Assembly: GCA_036874045.1 (NCBI GenBank)
Contig: CM072339.1
Location: 11,539,501 to 11,603,500 of the forward strand
Direction: 5' to 3'
DNA: 64,000 nucleotides
From: Cymodocea nodosa
Taxonomy: Eukaryota; Streptophyta; Magnoliopsida; Alismatales; Cymodoceaceae
The translations under genes and the position numbers were made by a program. The notes under the pieces are model-generated. The model had not been told where the DNA came from and ran no database searches. It saw only the letters and a list, made by a program, of their open reading frames with translations. Below, in pieces: positions 11,740-22,662 of the stretch. Position 1 is the stretch's first letter. Each line of letters opens with the position of its first letter.

Positions 11740-12379
11740 TGTAGGATCATTGTATCACAAGAGGGTAGGTGAATTGTGTCTTTAGTAATTAATATTACCA
11801 GCAGATAAAATAAGAGCACAAAACACTCGTAAATAAAATTCTATTCTTTATAAACTTTAAAGAAAGAATTTATAATTTCTTTTCAGCTCAATTCCCTTCT
11901 TGTCGATTTTGATACAATAAAGTCTGATATACAATTCAAATAGAAAATGAAGTCCTTATTCTAAACTAATTTCGAATTGTATAAAACCTGATCTTTATGC
12001 ACATAACTCCTTTTCCTTCTTTTTGCTTAGCTTTTGTATCTTTTCTTCTCTAGTTGTAGAATTTCCAAACTTCTTGCATTTACAGCTCCTTTTTCTGAAA
12101 TTGCTTGAAATTCTGAACTTCTTCTATTGTTGGAGAATTTCTTTAGATATGAATATTTAGACTTGATTTTTGAGATTGAGATTGGGATTGGGATTATTGT
12201 GATATAGCTCATACTCTCTATTTTTAGTAGTCGAACTTTGACTTCACATTCAGCATGTTCATCCACTTAATCCATAATCCATGTATTAATTTTGATTTCA
12301 AATTTTCCTCAATCTCTACTATCTTTTTAAATTTCCACTATGTTTACTTTCTATTTTGAATTTCCACTTTCTCCACTAC
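11740..12379 (-). repeat. Copia B 5' LTR, R/U5 side
   Basis: The LTR starts TGTAGGATC at 11740 and is interrupted by G1 after the ACTAC at 12375-12379. It resumes at 29167. Fragment E at 37625-38420 is a related LTR with the site empty: it reads CTCCACTATCATTTTG where B has G1. Confidence 0.85.
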
Positions 12380-14204
12380 TGTTTAGAATGAAAAAGTACA
12401 TATTATTAACGATTAAATGATGGTTAATTGCATAATATTTAGCTTATCATATGAGAATTAAGCCATTATGTTATAATTGCACTGTTATATGCTTTAATTG
12501 AAGAATCTGCTTAATTTTGGGGAATTAATGTTAATTTAGTACATTTATGAACTGTCGGTAAATTGCAGGCTGTGAAATTCTTAAGTATCCGAAAATGCAT
12601 CTGAGCATCGAATAGTTATACTTGTAACTCTTCAGAATGTTATTTTATGTTTAAACTACTGCTGCCACGTGTTGAGAGCTGGTAGATTTACTTACGTTAT
12701 AACTCGTTAAGTTAGTATAACTGTACGCATTGAGTTACATGAAAATACACTAAGGCAACGCGTTAGGTTAGCGTTATAAACTTAAGTTGTTATTTTTGCA
12801 TGTGTTTTATAGTTAAATCAACGAAGGAAGTCCGTTGAGTTATCTGTAACTCCACGAACTATATATTTTCTAATATACCACTATAGCGGTTGCAAGAACA
12901 GACAGTTGGAAGGAAAAACCACGTTTGCACATATCACGCAGGAATTCAATCGCGTAGGGAGAAAGAAATCATCGCTGTTGATCTGAAGGAAGGAAATCCA
13001 ACCGACCATACAAGCAGAAGCAGTTACCACTGAAGAAATATAAAAGAAAAGAAGAAAAAAAAGAAAGAGTGTGATCGATGGACGGCCAGTGTAGACAGAG
13101 GAGGAGCACCGAGCTTTCTGCAGACAGTATCGGCAATTCTCCAAAGTATCACACCAACCATCGTATCACCACCATAATCACCAATCATCGGAGGTCTGTG
13201 AGGATACTTGCCTGATGTCGGGTCGATTCCGAGCCAAACACAGTGCCTGACAACCACTGTGAGGAGTGATCACGTCGCGGGAAGGGAAGACATTTTCACC
13301 AAGCGCCGACTCATATTTCAGGAGATCGTAAAGCTTTTAGTTTTGGCTTCAAGTTGATGCCTGTATGCTGAAGACGAGATCATCTTGCAATTCTAGACTC
13401 GCGATTCTATAGGGAGAGGAGACAGAATTGTAACTGGTTCAATTTTCAGTGGTGTAATCGCATTGCAAGTAGTGTCAGAAGTATTTACTGTCAAGTGAAA
13501 TTACTTTACATTTCACCTTTTTCCCATCACATCAAAACAAAAATACCAAAAACAAATTATCTTTGTTTGTATGTTGTATTTGAGTGTTGTATTGTTGGTG
13601 TTGTATTGTGATTAATGTTATCTGTATCAGTTTTATGATTGTTTTATGTTAGTTTTAATTTTACAGTTTACTGAAATTGATTCGTACAAAACAACTTAAA
13701 GATTTTAATGGTTAATTAATGTTTGAATCATTTGAATGTTAGTATTGCATAATGATAAATCCAATGTTAACTAGCATTAAAAAGCTTAATTGATGTTATT
13801 TACAATCTGTGGAATCGCCCAATGGTTGGCTGAATTCCTCTGTAATTAGCAGTATTATAAAGAAGAGACAGGCTTGTGGAGTTAACTTAAGTCCACGAGG
13901 ATAGTCCGTTGAGTTAACTGTAACTCAACGGAGTGCTTATTGAATATAAATTTGAATTGTTTATAATCAAACATTTCTTAAATTCGTCAGCAATTCCCTG
14001 TGGGATCGACCTGTACTTGCACACTGATACAATAGACACTATGCACTTGCAGTTAAAGTACAAATTGGAATTAATATCTAAATTGTATTAAAGGTTGTTT
14101 GTTTACTTCTAAAAGAAAGAATAGGCATAAAGATAAATTAACTAAGTAAAAATAGAAGTAACAAATCCAAGTTTTTCTAGTGTAGTGTTGAGAAAACACG
14201 AACA
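12380..14204 (+). repeat. G1 5' LTR
   Basis: The LTR is 1825 bp, from TGTTTAGAATG to ACACGAACA, and 34 bases shorter than the 3' LTR. That difference is one stem-loop unit of the GTTGAGTTA family missing near 13900. The part before 12860 (U3) holds GTTGAGTTA/TAACTCAAC motifs, a CACGTG at 12668-12673 and a 57-base block (12748-12804) shared with Copia C-family LTRs. The middle (13050-13420) is GC-richer than its surroundings. Confidence 0.95.
12860..12867 (+). promoter_or_regulatory. TATA-like box in G1 LTR
   Basis: TATATATT lies directly after a TCCGTTGAGTTA..TAACTCCACG stem-loop and is kept in the 3' LTR (about 27783). It is the likeliest core promoter for the genomic RNA. G2's LTR lacks this stem-loop and TATA segment. 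Confidence 0.45.
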
Positions 14205-14211
14205 AGTTTTA

Positions 14212-14229
14212 TGGCGCCGTTGCCAAGGA
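14212..14229 (+). other. G1 primer-binding site (tRNA-Asp)
   Basis: TGGCGCCGTTGCC begins eight bases after the LTR. It is complementary to the 3' end of plant tRNA-Asp(GTC), with a mismatch in the next bases (AAGGA for GGGGA). A tRNA-Asp primer is typical of Athila-group Gypsy elements. Confidence 0.88.
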
Positions 14230-14327
14230 ATTGAATTGAATTGAACTGAATTGACTAGATATAAACAACTGTTAGAGTTGTTTCATTTTAATAGTCAGAG
14301 TTGTTTTTTTCTTCTGTAATTGAGAAT

Positions 14328-16010
14328 ATGGCATATGCTTATGCTCAAAGATTTCTGAAACATTTAATTAGCATATGTGAATTCTGCAATTCTGAAGGAC
14401 ACAACATTTCTGATTGTTTGAAATTGAGACATTTACAGATTGATAGATCCCATGAACAACAAATGAATTATCCTCAATATAATAGAGCCGAGTATGAGAA
14501 TCCTATAGTTTACCCAACTGATGGTCAGTATAGAATCTGTAATATGATGAGAGACACTGATGTTTGGGATAGCTATGACAGACTAGAGCATAGTATAGAG
14601 CAAAATCTGGACAAACTGGAATACTTTGTCTATCAACAACAAGAAGTCAACCAATTAAACTATAAGGAGGCATATTCAGAACCTAAATAGGATATAATTT
14701 ACGAAACTGAAAAAGCCATAAAGAAAATTGATCAAAAATTGAATGCAATGAAATTAGATGATCTAGAAACAAAATTAAAAGCATTAGACAAAAATGCAAT
14801 GAAAATACAAGTTTTACAATAGGACAATGAAAATTATAATGTTATAAACCTGCACAACTTGCAAAATATACAACAAATAGAAAACACAAATGTAAGAGAA
14901 TTTAAAGAATGCACTTTAAAACTAAAAACAATTGAAGATCATAATCACAAAAATGATATACAAAAACATCATGAAAGTAACGAAAATCTGGACGATGTAT
15001 GTGTAACATTAAGATCTGGAACTGATATACCACCAAGAACTCAAAATGAAAATGATATGAAGGTGGACAAGAGTAAAAATCAAAATGATAATGAAAATGT
15101 AATAGCTGAAAATCTAGAAATCATTGAAGAACAATCTGAATCTGCAATTGAAGCTAAAAATGATCAAACAAATCAACTGAAAGAAAAAGAGTCTTTGAAA
15201 TCAAAATCTTTAGCACCCTATCCTAAAAGATTACAACAAACAATTCCTGAAAAATAAGAAAAAATAAGAGAAATTTTTGAAAAAGTACAAGTTAACATTC
15301 CTTTGTTAGATCTATTGCAGAATATGCCACCTTGTGCTAAATTTCTAAAGGATTGGTGTACTAAGAAAAGAGAGCGAAAAGTTCTTAGAAATGTCTTTTT
15401 AGCTGAGCAAAGTAGTTCCCTATTTCTGCCACAAATTCATAAAAAGTTATTTGATCCTGGAATCCCTGTTATATCATGCACCATAGGAAATACCATTCTA
15501 GAAAGAACCTTAATAGACTTAGGTGCAGGTATAAATGTTATGTCAAGTGATATATTTGCATCTTTAGGATTAGAAGGCTTAACTCCTACTAGTACGGTTA
15601 TTCAATTGGCTGATAGAAGTATAAGATACCCTAGAGGAAAAATAGAGGATGTCTTAATTAAAATCAAGAATTTTATATATCCTATTGATATTGTAATTTT
15701 GGATTCCCAACAAATTAAGCATAAAAATAGTGATACATCTTTAATTTTGGGAAGGCCATTTTTAGCAACATTAGGGGCTATTATAAATTGTAAAACTGGA
15801 GTAATGAAGTTAGCATATGGTAATGAGGATACTCAATTAAATATTTTCAAACCAGAAAGGTTTGAGGAGTTAGAAATGTTCTTACATACCATAGACTTTT
15901 TAGAGGATGAAAGAGATATGTTAGATGATGTGATTCAAGAAGAATTAAATAGGCAAATCAATTCTGAAACTTTAGAAGAAAGTGAAAGCATAAATATAGA
16001 AGGAGATTAG
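14328..16010 (+). pseudogene. G1 zinc-knuckle plus protease ORF
   Basis: The first ATG in frame is at 14328. A CCHC zinc knuckle CEFCNSEGHNISDC comes about 23 codons in, then a Lys/Glu-rich coiled-coil stretch, and a CVTLRSG motif near 15005, which in Athila gag marks the end of gag before protease. The aspartic protease follows with LIDLGAGINVM, IQLADRS and ILGRPFLAT (15510-15790). DLGA, not DTGA, is normal for this clade. No capsid-type gag domain stands before the zinc knuckle, although Athila elements have it there. In-frame stops at 14688, 14819 and 15255 break the ORF; the last is probably a CAA changed to TAA. Confidence 0.88.
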
Positions 16011-16039
16011 GAAGAAATTAATTTAAAAAAGATGATGTT

Positions 16040-17700
16040 CAATTAGGAGCTCTAGCTTCTGATGGGCAGCATTTAGAATTAAAACATTTACCTCCTGAAT
16101 TAACCTATATATTTCTGGAAGATAAACAGACCTATCTAATCATTATTGCTTCAGATTTGAAAGAGGATCAAATAGCTAAATTAAAAGAAGTAATAAAAAG
16201 TTATAAAGAAGCAATAGGATGGACTATGACTGATATAAAAGGGTTAAGTTCAACTTTATGCTGTCACCACATATATTTAGAAGAGAATGCTAAACCTGTT
16301 ACAATTCCTAAGAGGAGATTAAATCCAAACCTTAAGGAAGTAGTCAGGAAGGAAATAGTTAAATGGTTAGATAATGATATAATATATCCGATTTTTGATA
16401 GCTCGTGGGTTAGTCCAATCCATGTAGTTCCCAAGAAATCAGGATTAACAGTTATTAGGAATGAAAGTCAAGACTTGATACCTACTAGAATTCAATCAGG
16501 ATGGAGAGTATGTATAGACTATAGAAAGCTGAATGCTGTGACTAGGAAAGATCATTTTCCCTTACCTTTTATAGATCAAATGCTAGAAAGATTAGTAGGG
16601 CAAGAATATTTTTGTTTCCTAGACGGGTATTCAGGGTATAATCAAATTCCAGTAGCATTAGAGGATCAAGAGAAAACAACTTTCACTTGTCCTAATGGAA
16701 CTTATGCTTTTAAAAGAATGCTATTTGGATTATGCAATGCACCAGCTACCTTTCAAAGGTGTGTGCAAGGCATATTTACTAGAATGACTGATGAATTTTT
16801 AGAAATATTTATAGATGATTTTACTGTATATGGCAACTCATATGAAGTGTGTTTAAGCAATTTAGACCAAATATTAAAATACTGTGTGGAAAAAAATCTG
16901 GTTTTAAATTGGGAAAAATGTCACTTCATGGTTAAACAAGGAATAGTCTTAGGGCATGTTGTTTCTAAAAAAGGGTTGGAAGTAGATAAAGCTAAAATAG
17001 AAGTAATTTCTAATCTACCGAAACCTAAATCAGTAAAAGATATTAGATCATTTCTAGGACATGCTAGTTTTTATTGAAGATTTATTAAAGACTTTAGCAA
17101 GATAGCTAGACCTTTAACTAATTTATTAAAAGATGTTCCATTTAACTTTGATAAAAATTGCAAGGAAGCATTTTTTAGACTTAAGACTAGCTTAATTTCA
17201 ACTCCTATAATTCAAGCACCTAATTGGAACCATCCATTTGAATTAATGTGCGATGCTTCTGATTTTGCTGTAGGAGCAGTGTTAGGACAGAAAATAGAAA
17301 AATCTCGTAGGGTGATTCATTATGCAAGCAAAACCTTAAATGATGCTCAAGTTAATTACACAACTACTGAAAAAGAATTATTAGCTGTTGTGTTTGCTTT
17401 AGAAAAGTTTAGATCATATTTGATTGGAGCTAAAGTAATAGTATACACGGATCATTCAGCTCTAAAACATCTAATAAAGAAAAAAGAAACTAAACCTAGA
17501 TTGATCCGATGGATATTATTATTGCAAGAATTCGATCTAGAAATTAAAGATAAAAAAGGTTGTGAGAATGTAGTAACAAATCATTTATCAAGATTACAAA
17601 TAGAAAAATCAAATATTGAAATTAAGGATAATTTTCCTAATGAACAATTAATGACCATCAACACAATGCCTTGGTATGCAGACATAGTTAATTACTTAGT
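16040..17700 (+). pseudogene. pol: G1 reverse transcriptase and RNase H
   Basis: The ORF is in another frame from the protease, so a frameshift lies near 16010-16040. It shows LELKHLPPELTYIFL and AIGWTMTDIKGLS, which usually precede RT in this clade. RT then shows WVSPIHVVPKKSG, RVCIDYRKLNAVT, FCFLDGYSGYNQI, FKRMLFGLCNAPATFQR and the catalytic FIDDF (about 16810). RNase H follows with [29 protein letters not shown] and [14 protein letters not shown] at 17075 replaces an Arg codon in the FYRRFI block (CGA to TGA, a CpG change). The domains are otherwise well kept. Confidence 0.93.
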
Positions 17701-18973
17701 TACTGGTTTAACACCTAAGGATTGGAATAGACAGGATAAGAAATTGTTTTTCTCAAGAGTAAAATATTACTATTGGGAAGACCTTTACTTATTGAAGAAA
17801 TGTCCTGATCTGGTTTTAAGGAGGTGTGTTCCAGAAACTGAATATTCGAGCATATTGTCTTTCTGTCATGACCAAGCTTGTGGAGGACATTTTGGTTCAG
17901 GGAAAACTACTGTAAAAATTCTGTAATGTGGGTTTTATTGGCCAACACTATTCAAAGATGCTCATAAATATTGCTTAAGTTGTTTAAGATGTCAACAAAT
18001 AGGAAGAATATCAAAGAGGAATATGATGCCTCTTAATCCTATTGTTGAGGTTGAAATCTTTGATGTGTGGGGAATAGATTTTATGGGTCCATTTCCTATA
18101 TCTAATCAATTTAATTACATATTGATGGGAGTGGATTATGTATCTAAATGGATAGAAGCTATTCCTACAAAAACTAATGACAACAAAGTGGTAATACAAT
18201 TTATAAGAACCAATATATTTACTAGATTTGGAATACCTAAAGCTATTATCAGTGATAGAGGAACTCATTTCTGTAATAGAAGTTTTGAAGCCTTAATGAA
18301 GAAATATGGAGTAAACCACAAAATTGCAACATCATATCATCCGCAAACAAGTGGACAAGTAGAAAGTGCAAACAAACAAATTAAATTAATCTTGGAAAAA
18401 GTAGTAAATCCTACTAGAATAGATTGGGCTAATAGATTGATTGATGCACTTTGGGCTTATAGAACTGTTTATAAAATGAGCTTAGGTATGTCACCTTTTA
18501 GGCTAGTATATGGAAAAAGTTGTCATTTACCTGCTGAAATAAAACATAAAGCTTATTGGGCATTAAAAACTCTAAACACTAATTTAAATCAAGCTGCTGA
18601 AAATAGGAAAATGCAACTAATTGAATTAGAAGAATTTTGAAATGAAGCTTATTCAAAGATCGTAAGAGAAAAAGAGAAAATGAAATTCTGGCATGATAGA
18701 AAAATTATTTCTAAAAACTTTGAAATAGGACAAGAAGTATATCTTTATATGGTTAGACTCCATAACCATCCAGGAAAATTAAGATCTAGATGGGTAGGAC
18801 CTTACATAGTTCGAAATGTTTATCCTTATAAAGCTATTGAAATTAAAAATCCTAAAAATCAGAATATATTTAAAGTAAATGGACAAAGACTTAAACCTAT
18901 TCTGAAAACACCAAAAAGCTCCTTTGGAATTATAGAAGAAATCAGAGTAGAGGACTACTCGAGTTTTACTTAA
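17701..18973 (+). pseudogene. pol: G1 integrase
   Basis: The His-Cys zinc finger ([10 protein letters not shown] .. CLSCLRCQ) spans about 17868-17995. The core catalytic triad is seen as GIDFMGPF, ISDRGTHFCN and SGQVESANK (about 18075, 18250, 18355). The C-terminal GPYIVRNVYPYKAIEI block follows and the frame ends SSFT-stop at 18973. There is no chromodomain, as expected for Athila/Tat. Stops occur at 17924 (CAA to TAA when compared with G2) and 18638 (AGA to TGA). The next ORF begins 700 bases downstream. Confidence 0.93.
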
Positions 18974-18988
18974 GAAATCAGTTTTTAT

Positions 18989-19026
<38 letters not shown>

Positions 19027-19669
19027 AAAAATATATATAAAACATAAAAATAGTTGTGGTTCAACCGACTGGATCCATTGGTATGGCCGGAAAATTAAAA
19101 AAATATTTAGGTCTGACCGAAGCGTAGCATCGGTATGACCAGAACATTAAAAAAATATTGGTTTTACCAAAGAATAGTATCGGTTAAACCGGAAAAAAAT
19201 TGTATATTAATTTTCAGAAAAAAAAATTTGTTTTACCGAAACATAGTATCGGTTCAACCGAAAGAAAGATAAAAAAATAAAAAAATATTTAGGTCCGACC
19301 GAAGTATAGTATCGGTTAAACTTGTAAAAAAAAAAAAAACAGAAAAACTATTCTCTGTAATATTTTTATTATTATATTTGCTTGTACGAGGAGTCCGTTG
19401 AGTTACGCTTAACTCAACGAGCTACTCTGTTAAGTCTTGAGTTAGTCAACGAGCTTATTCCGTTGAGTTACCTATAACACAACGGAGTACTGTAGCTAAG
19501 ACCGTGGATAAAATAGTAATAGTTGGTTCGGGAAATGACCCGATTACCCGCCTAAACTTAGTGCTTATTTAAACTAAAACCTAGGGTTTTGGGGGCATTA
19601 TCCAACAAATCATTTAGAATCTAGAACAGTAGAAATCAAAGCGATTACGTGCTATTGTGTAACTCCACG
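18974..19669 (+). promoter_or_regulatory. G1 inter-ORF region: microsatellite, repeats, possible promoter
   Basis: Nothing here codes. In order there is a TA run at 18988-19018, five degenerate units of an ACCGAA..TCGGTT motif (19058-19325), stem-loops of the GTTGAGTTA type (19386-19500), and TATTTAAA at 19566-19573, about 100 bases before the next ATG. The TATA-like box is kept in G2 (62361-62369), and a similar CCTATTTAAA stands before the related ORF of Copia C (49380). An internal promoter is inferred, not shown. Confidence 0.45.
19058..19325 (+). repeat. ACCGAA..TCGGTT motif array, five units in G1
   Basis: Units of about 55-65 bases each contain an ACCGAAxCATAGTATCGGTT-like imperfect palindrome joined by A-rich spacer. 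Five are recognisable here, three in G2 (62600-62780). Confidence 0.7.
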
Positions 19670-21892
19670 ATGATGAAGATGACGCCTGAATTCTGGGAAG
19701 ATGTTGTTGATACATCAGAATTTCTGAAGGAATCAGAAGAGTAGCACACGCAGTAGAAGATCAGAAATACGACAAGAGAGAAAAAGCTACAGAAGGTAGA
19801 ATCAGAACTTTTCATGTTGAGAAGAGATTTAGTAGATATGGATATACGAATACCTCAAATAATGGAAACACAAATCAGAATAGCAACAGAAATAGCTGTA
19901 AGTAAGGAAAGACAAATAAGGCCAAGTAATGAAGTTGCCCTAGAATTAATCCAACGTAAGTCCCAACTCTGGTTCAAAAGACGAATCGGTAGACAAGCTA
20001 AACGGGTGATTTGGGAGCAAGAAAGGAAAGCAAATGAAAAGGCAATTAAAGAACGGGAGGAACCAACTACTGAAAGACCTGTTCTTGAGGAGTAGTAGTC
20101 TGGACCTTCAGTTCCACCATTTAAGCCATTGACATGAGCAGAAATGATGGGGCCTTCGACTAAAGAAGAAATAAGAGAATTTGCAGAACTAATTCAAGTT
20201 GGAAAAAATCAAGGAGAATTAGAAGATTTGGTAGTGGCTAAAGCACATCTGGTGTTTGATGTACTGTACAAAAAGAGGGTTGTAGAAAAGTTGAAAGCCC
20301 AATATAAAATTAAAGTGGAACAACATCAAGAAGCTACCGCCAGAACTACTGTTAGAGATGCTGCAAAAGAAGCTGAAGTTGGTCCTCCGAGACCAACAAT
20401 TATTGGAAGAATTAAACAGGAAGAGCTAGTACCTATGGTTCGAAAGCCTGCAGAGCCTATTTTTGTAGATTTAATTTCAGAAGATGAAGAGGAAGAACAA
20501 GCACAACTAATCAGAAAAAAGAAAGAAAAAGAAAAAGTGTCTGATTATAAAGAAATTAAATCTGAAGTACCAATTTTTACAAGGCCTGTGGAGTAGATTT
20601 TTATTAACCTGCTATCCGAATCTGAGGAGGAGCAGGAGGAGCAAAGAAAAGAAAAAAATCAAGCTGAAATTAGTTTGCATCCTGTACAAGAAGAAACAGA
20701 AATTAGGGTAGAAACTAAATTGCCCGTGACTCCATCCCAATCTGTTACAAAATCAGAAAGAACAGTAATAGAATAGATTGGTAGTCAGGAGGAAGAAGAA
20801 AGAGTAGAAAATGAAGAGGCTGAAAGAAGCCATTTGGACAAAAATAATTTCACAGATTCCACTGAAGAGCAAGAAACTCTTCAGCAAATTATGGAAAGAA
20901 TTCAAGACAGAGTGGAGAGTTCTACCGGCTCACCACCACAGACAGAAGCAAAAGTAAAAATTCAGGAATCTGAAGAGAATGTCCAAATGCAGCCTATGCT
21001 AGAGGAAGAGCAAGAGTAAACCCCTCTAGAGCAACAAAGTCACCTTCCTGACCCGACTGAAACAACAATTTTGAATGAAATACATTTTTGTAGTTAGGAA
21101 GCTTATATCAAATACCAAGAAATAAGGGGTTACGATATTATTTACAGTAGACCAGTAAATTGGGATGGAATGCAAGAAATCAAAGATCTATTTGAATTCC
21201 AAGGTCTACTGCAATTTATATCTCAAGATAGAGGGCATGCAGTATATGAGAATTTAGTGCCCTGTTTCTATGCAAATTTAAGAGAAGGAAAATTAATTTC
21301 AAACGTGGAGGAAGCTGATGTATAGATAACACCAGAGCTTCTCCACAACATATTTGGTTTAAAGAATGAAGGAACAAAAATTTTGGAGGATACAACTACA
21401 GTTGAATAGACTGAGCATCAAATTAAGGATTGTTTAGCTATCAATCTTGGTGTGCCATTATTAAACAGATTGAAGCATTTAAATGGTAAAGCACACATGG
21501 TAGATAACATTCTAATTAAGAATGTCTATCAACGACAAGGCCATGACATAGAATTAAGTCAATTTGTCAAATGGGCCACGTATGCAGTTGTAAATAAGAT
21601 CCCAATAAATTGGTTTGTAGTTTTTATCTCCAAGTTGAAAATAGTAAAGAAGAAATTATTTTATGGAGATTTGATTCCATTGTTGATGGTGGATAGTATT
21701 GATTTCACTAAATGGACATCAAAAAGGTTAAGATCTAGAACCATTTCAGTGAAAGAATATAGAAATTTTGTAGCTGTAGAATTAGCTGTACCTTCTGGAG
21801 AAATTGCAGGAGTAGTAGAGAGGATAAATCAATTAGAGCAGCAATTAGAAAAACTCCAGAAGGAAGTAGATGAACTTAGGCATAGAGATTAA
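19670..21892 (+). pseudogene. G1 coiled-coil ORF in env position (plant transposon protein type)
   Basis: The ORF starts at 19670 or 19673 and keeps one frame for about 740 codons. Many stops interrupt it (about 19742, 19757, 20090-20095, 20594, 20774, 21017, 21095, 21324, 21408). Visible parts are an N-terminal MKMTPEFWEDVVD block, a long Glu/Lys-rich coiled coil, an acidic middle, and a C-terminal domain with LFEFQGLLQFIS, LVPCFYANLREG, DVxITPELLHNIFG and GVPLLNRLKHLNGKAH. That domain resembles the putative plant transposon protein domain (Pfam PF20167) from memory, not from a search. Most stops are Gln or Trp codons in G2 or G3. It stands where Athila elements have env-like ORFs; no clear membrane segment is seen. 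Confidence 0.78.
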
Positions 21893-22662
21893 ATTGTATT
21901 GTTCGTCTACTTGTGTAAAATTGTATGAAATTGTATGATGTACTTGTAATGTAATTGATTCATATTAATGAATATAATTTTTCAGATGTAATTTTCATAC
22001 TTATTTGAATGTGAAATGAATAGAATTTATTGAATATTATGTAATTTGTGGAACTTTATGAATATGTAACAGATTTACAATTTGCTGAATGACAAGATAA
22101 CTGCTTAAAAATTTCTGCATGTTATAAGGTAAAATGTAAATTCTGCATAACATAAAATGACTTGCAATTTAAATCTTTATATAATGTTCAGATTTAAATG
22201 TATTTTAATCAAAATGAGGCATTAATGACATAGATTTAACTTTATTACAGTTAGTAGAATGACAAAGAAAAAAAAAAAAAAAAAAAACAGAATAGAAAAC
22301 TTACGAGAGTGAAACCTAGAAGTTGCCAAGTGTTAACTCAACAAAGTAATTCCGTTGAGTTAACCGTAACTCCACGAGGTCAATAATATAATATAAGGTC
22401 ACTCCGTTGAGTTATTTATAACTCAACGAAGTTAGTCCGTGGAGTTAGCAACAGTAACCGACTATGTTCTGTTGAGTAATCTGTAACTCAACGAGGTTAG
22501 TTCCTGGATTAAAAAGACGGTTATTCTTTTAACCACAAACGAAACTTCATCGGTTTAGCGGTTACCAAAAATTTGAAATTAGTAGTGGTACACGTACCCA
22601 TTAAAATAGGAACCACGATACACGTTGCAAGACACATTCTTTCAACGAGATTTATTCACTTT
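21893..22662 (+). other. G1 noncoding spacer with stem-loops
   Basis: AT-rich DNA with an A run at 22268-22287 and three or four GTTGAGTTA/TAACTCAAC stem-loops between 22330 and 22510. No domain is seen in the ORF-like stretch before the ATG at 22663. G2 keeps the same spacer at 59330-60093. Confidence 0.6.

Noticed and set aside
18988-19018. TA run as a regulatory site
   Set aside because: A simple microsatellite that is much shorter in G2; nothing supports a function.
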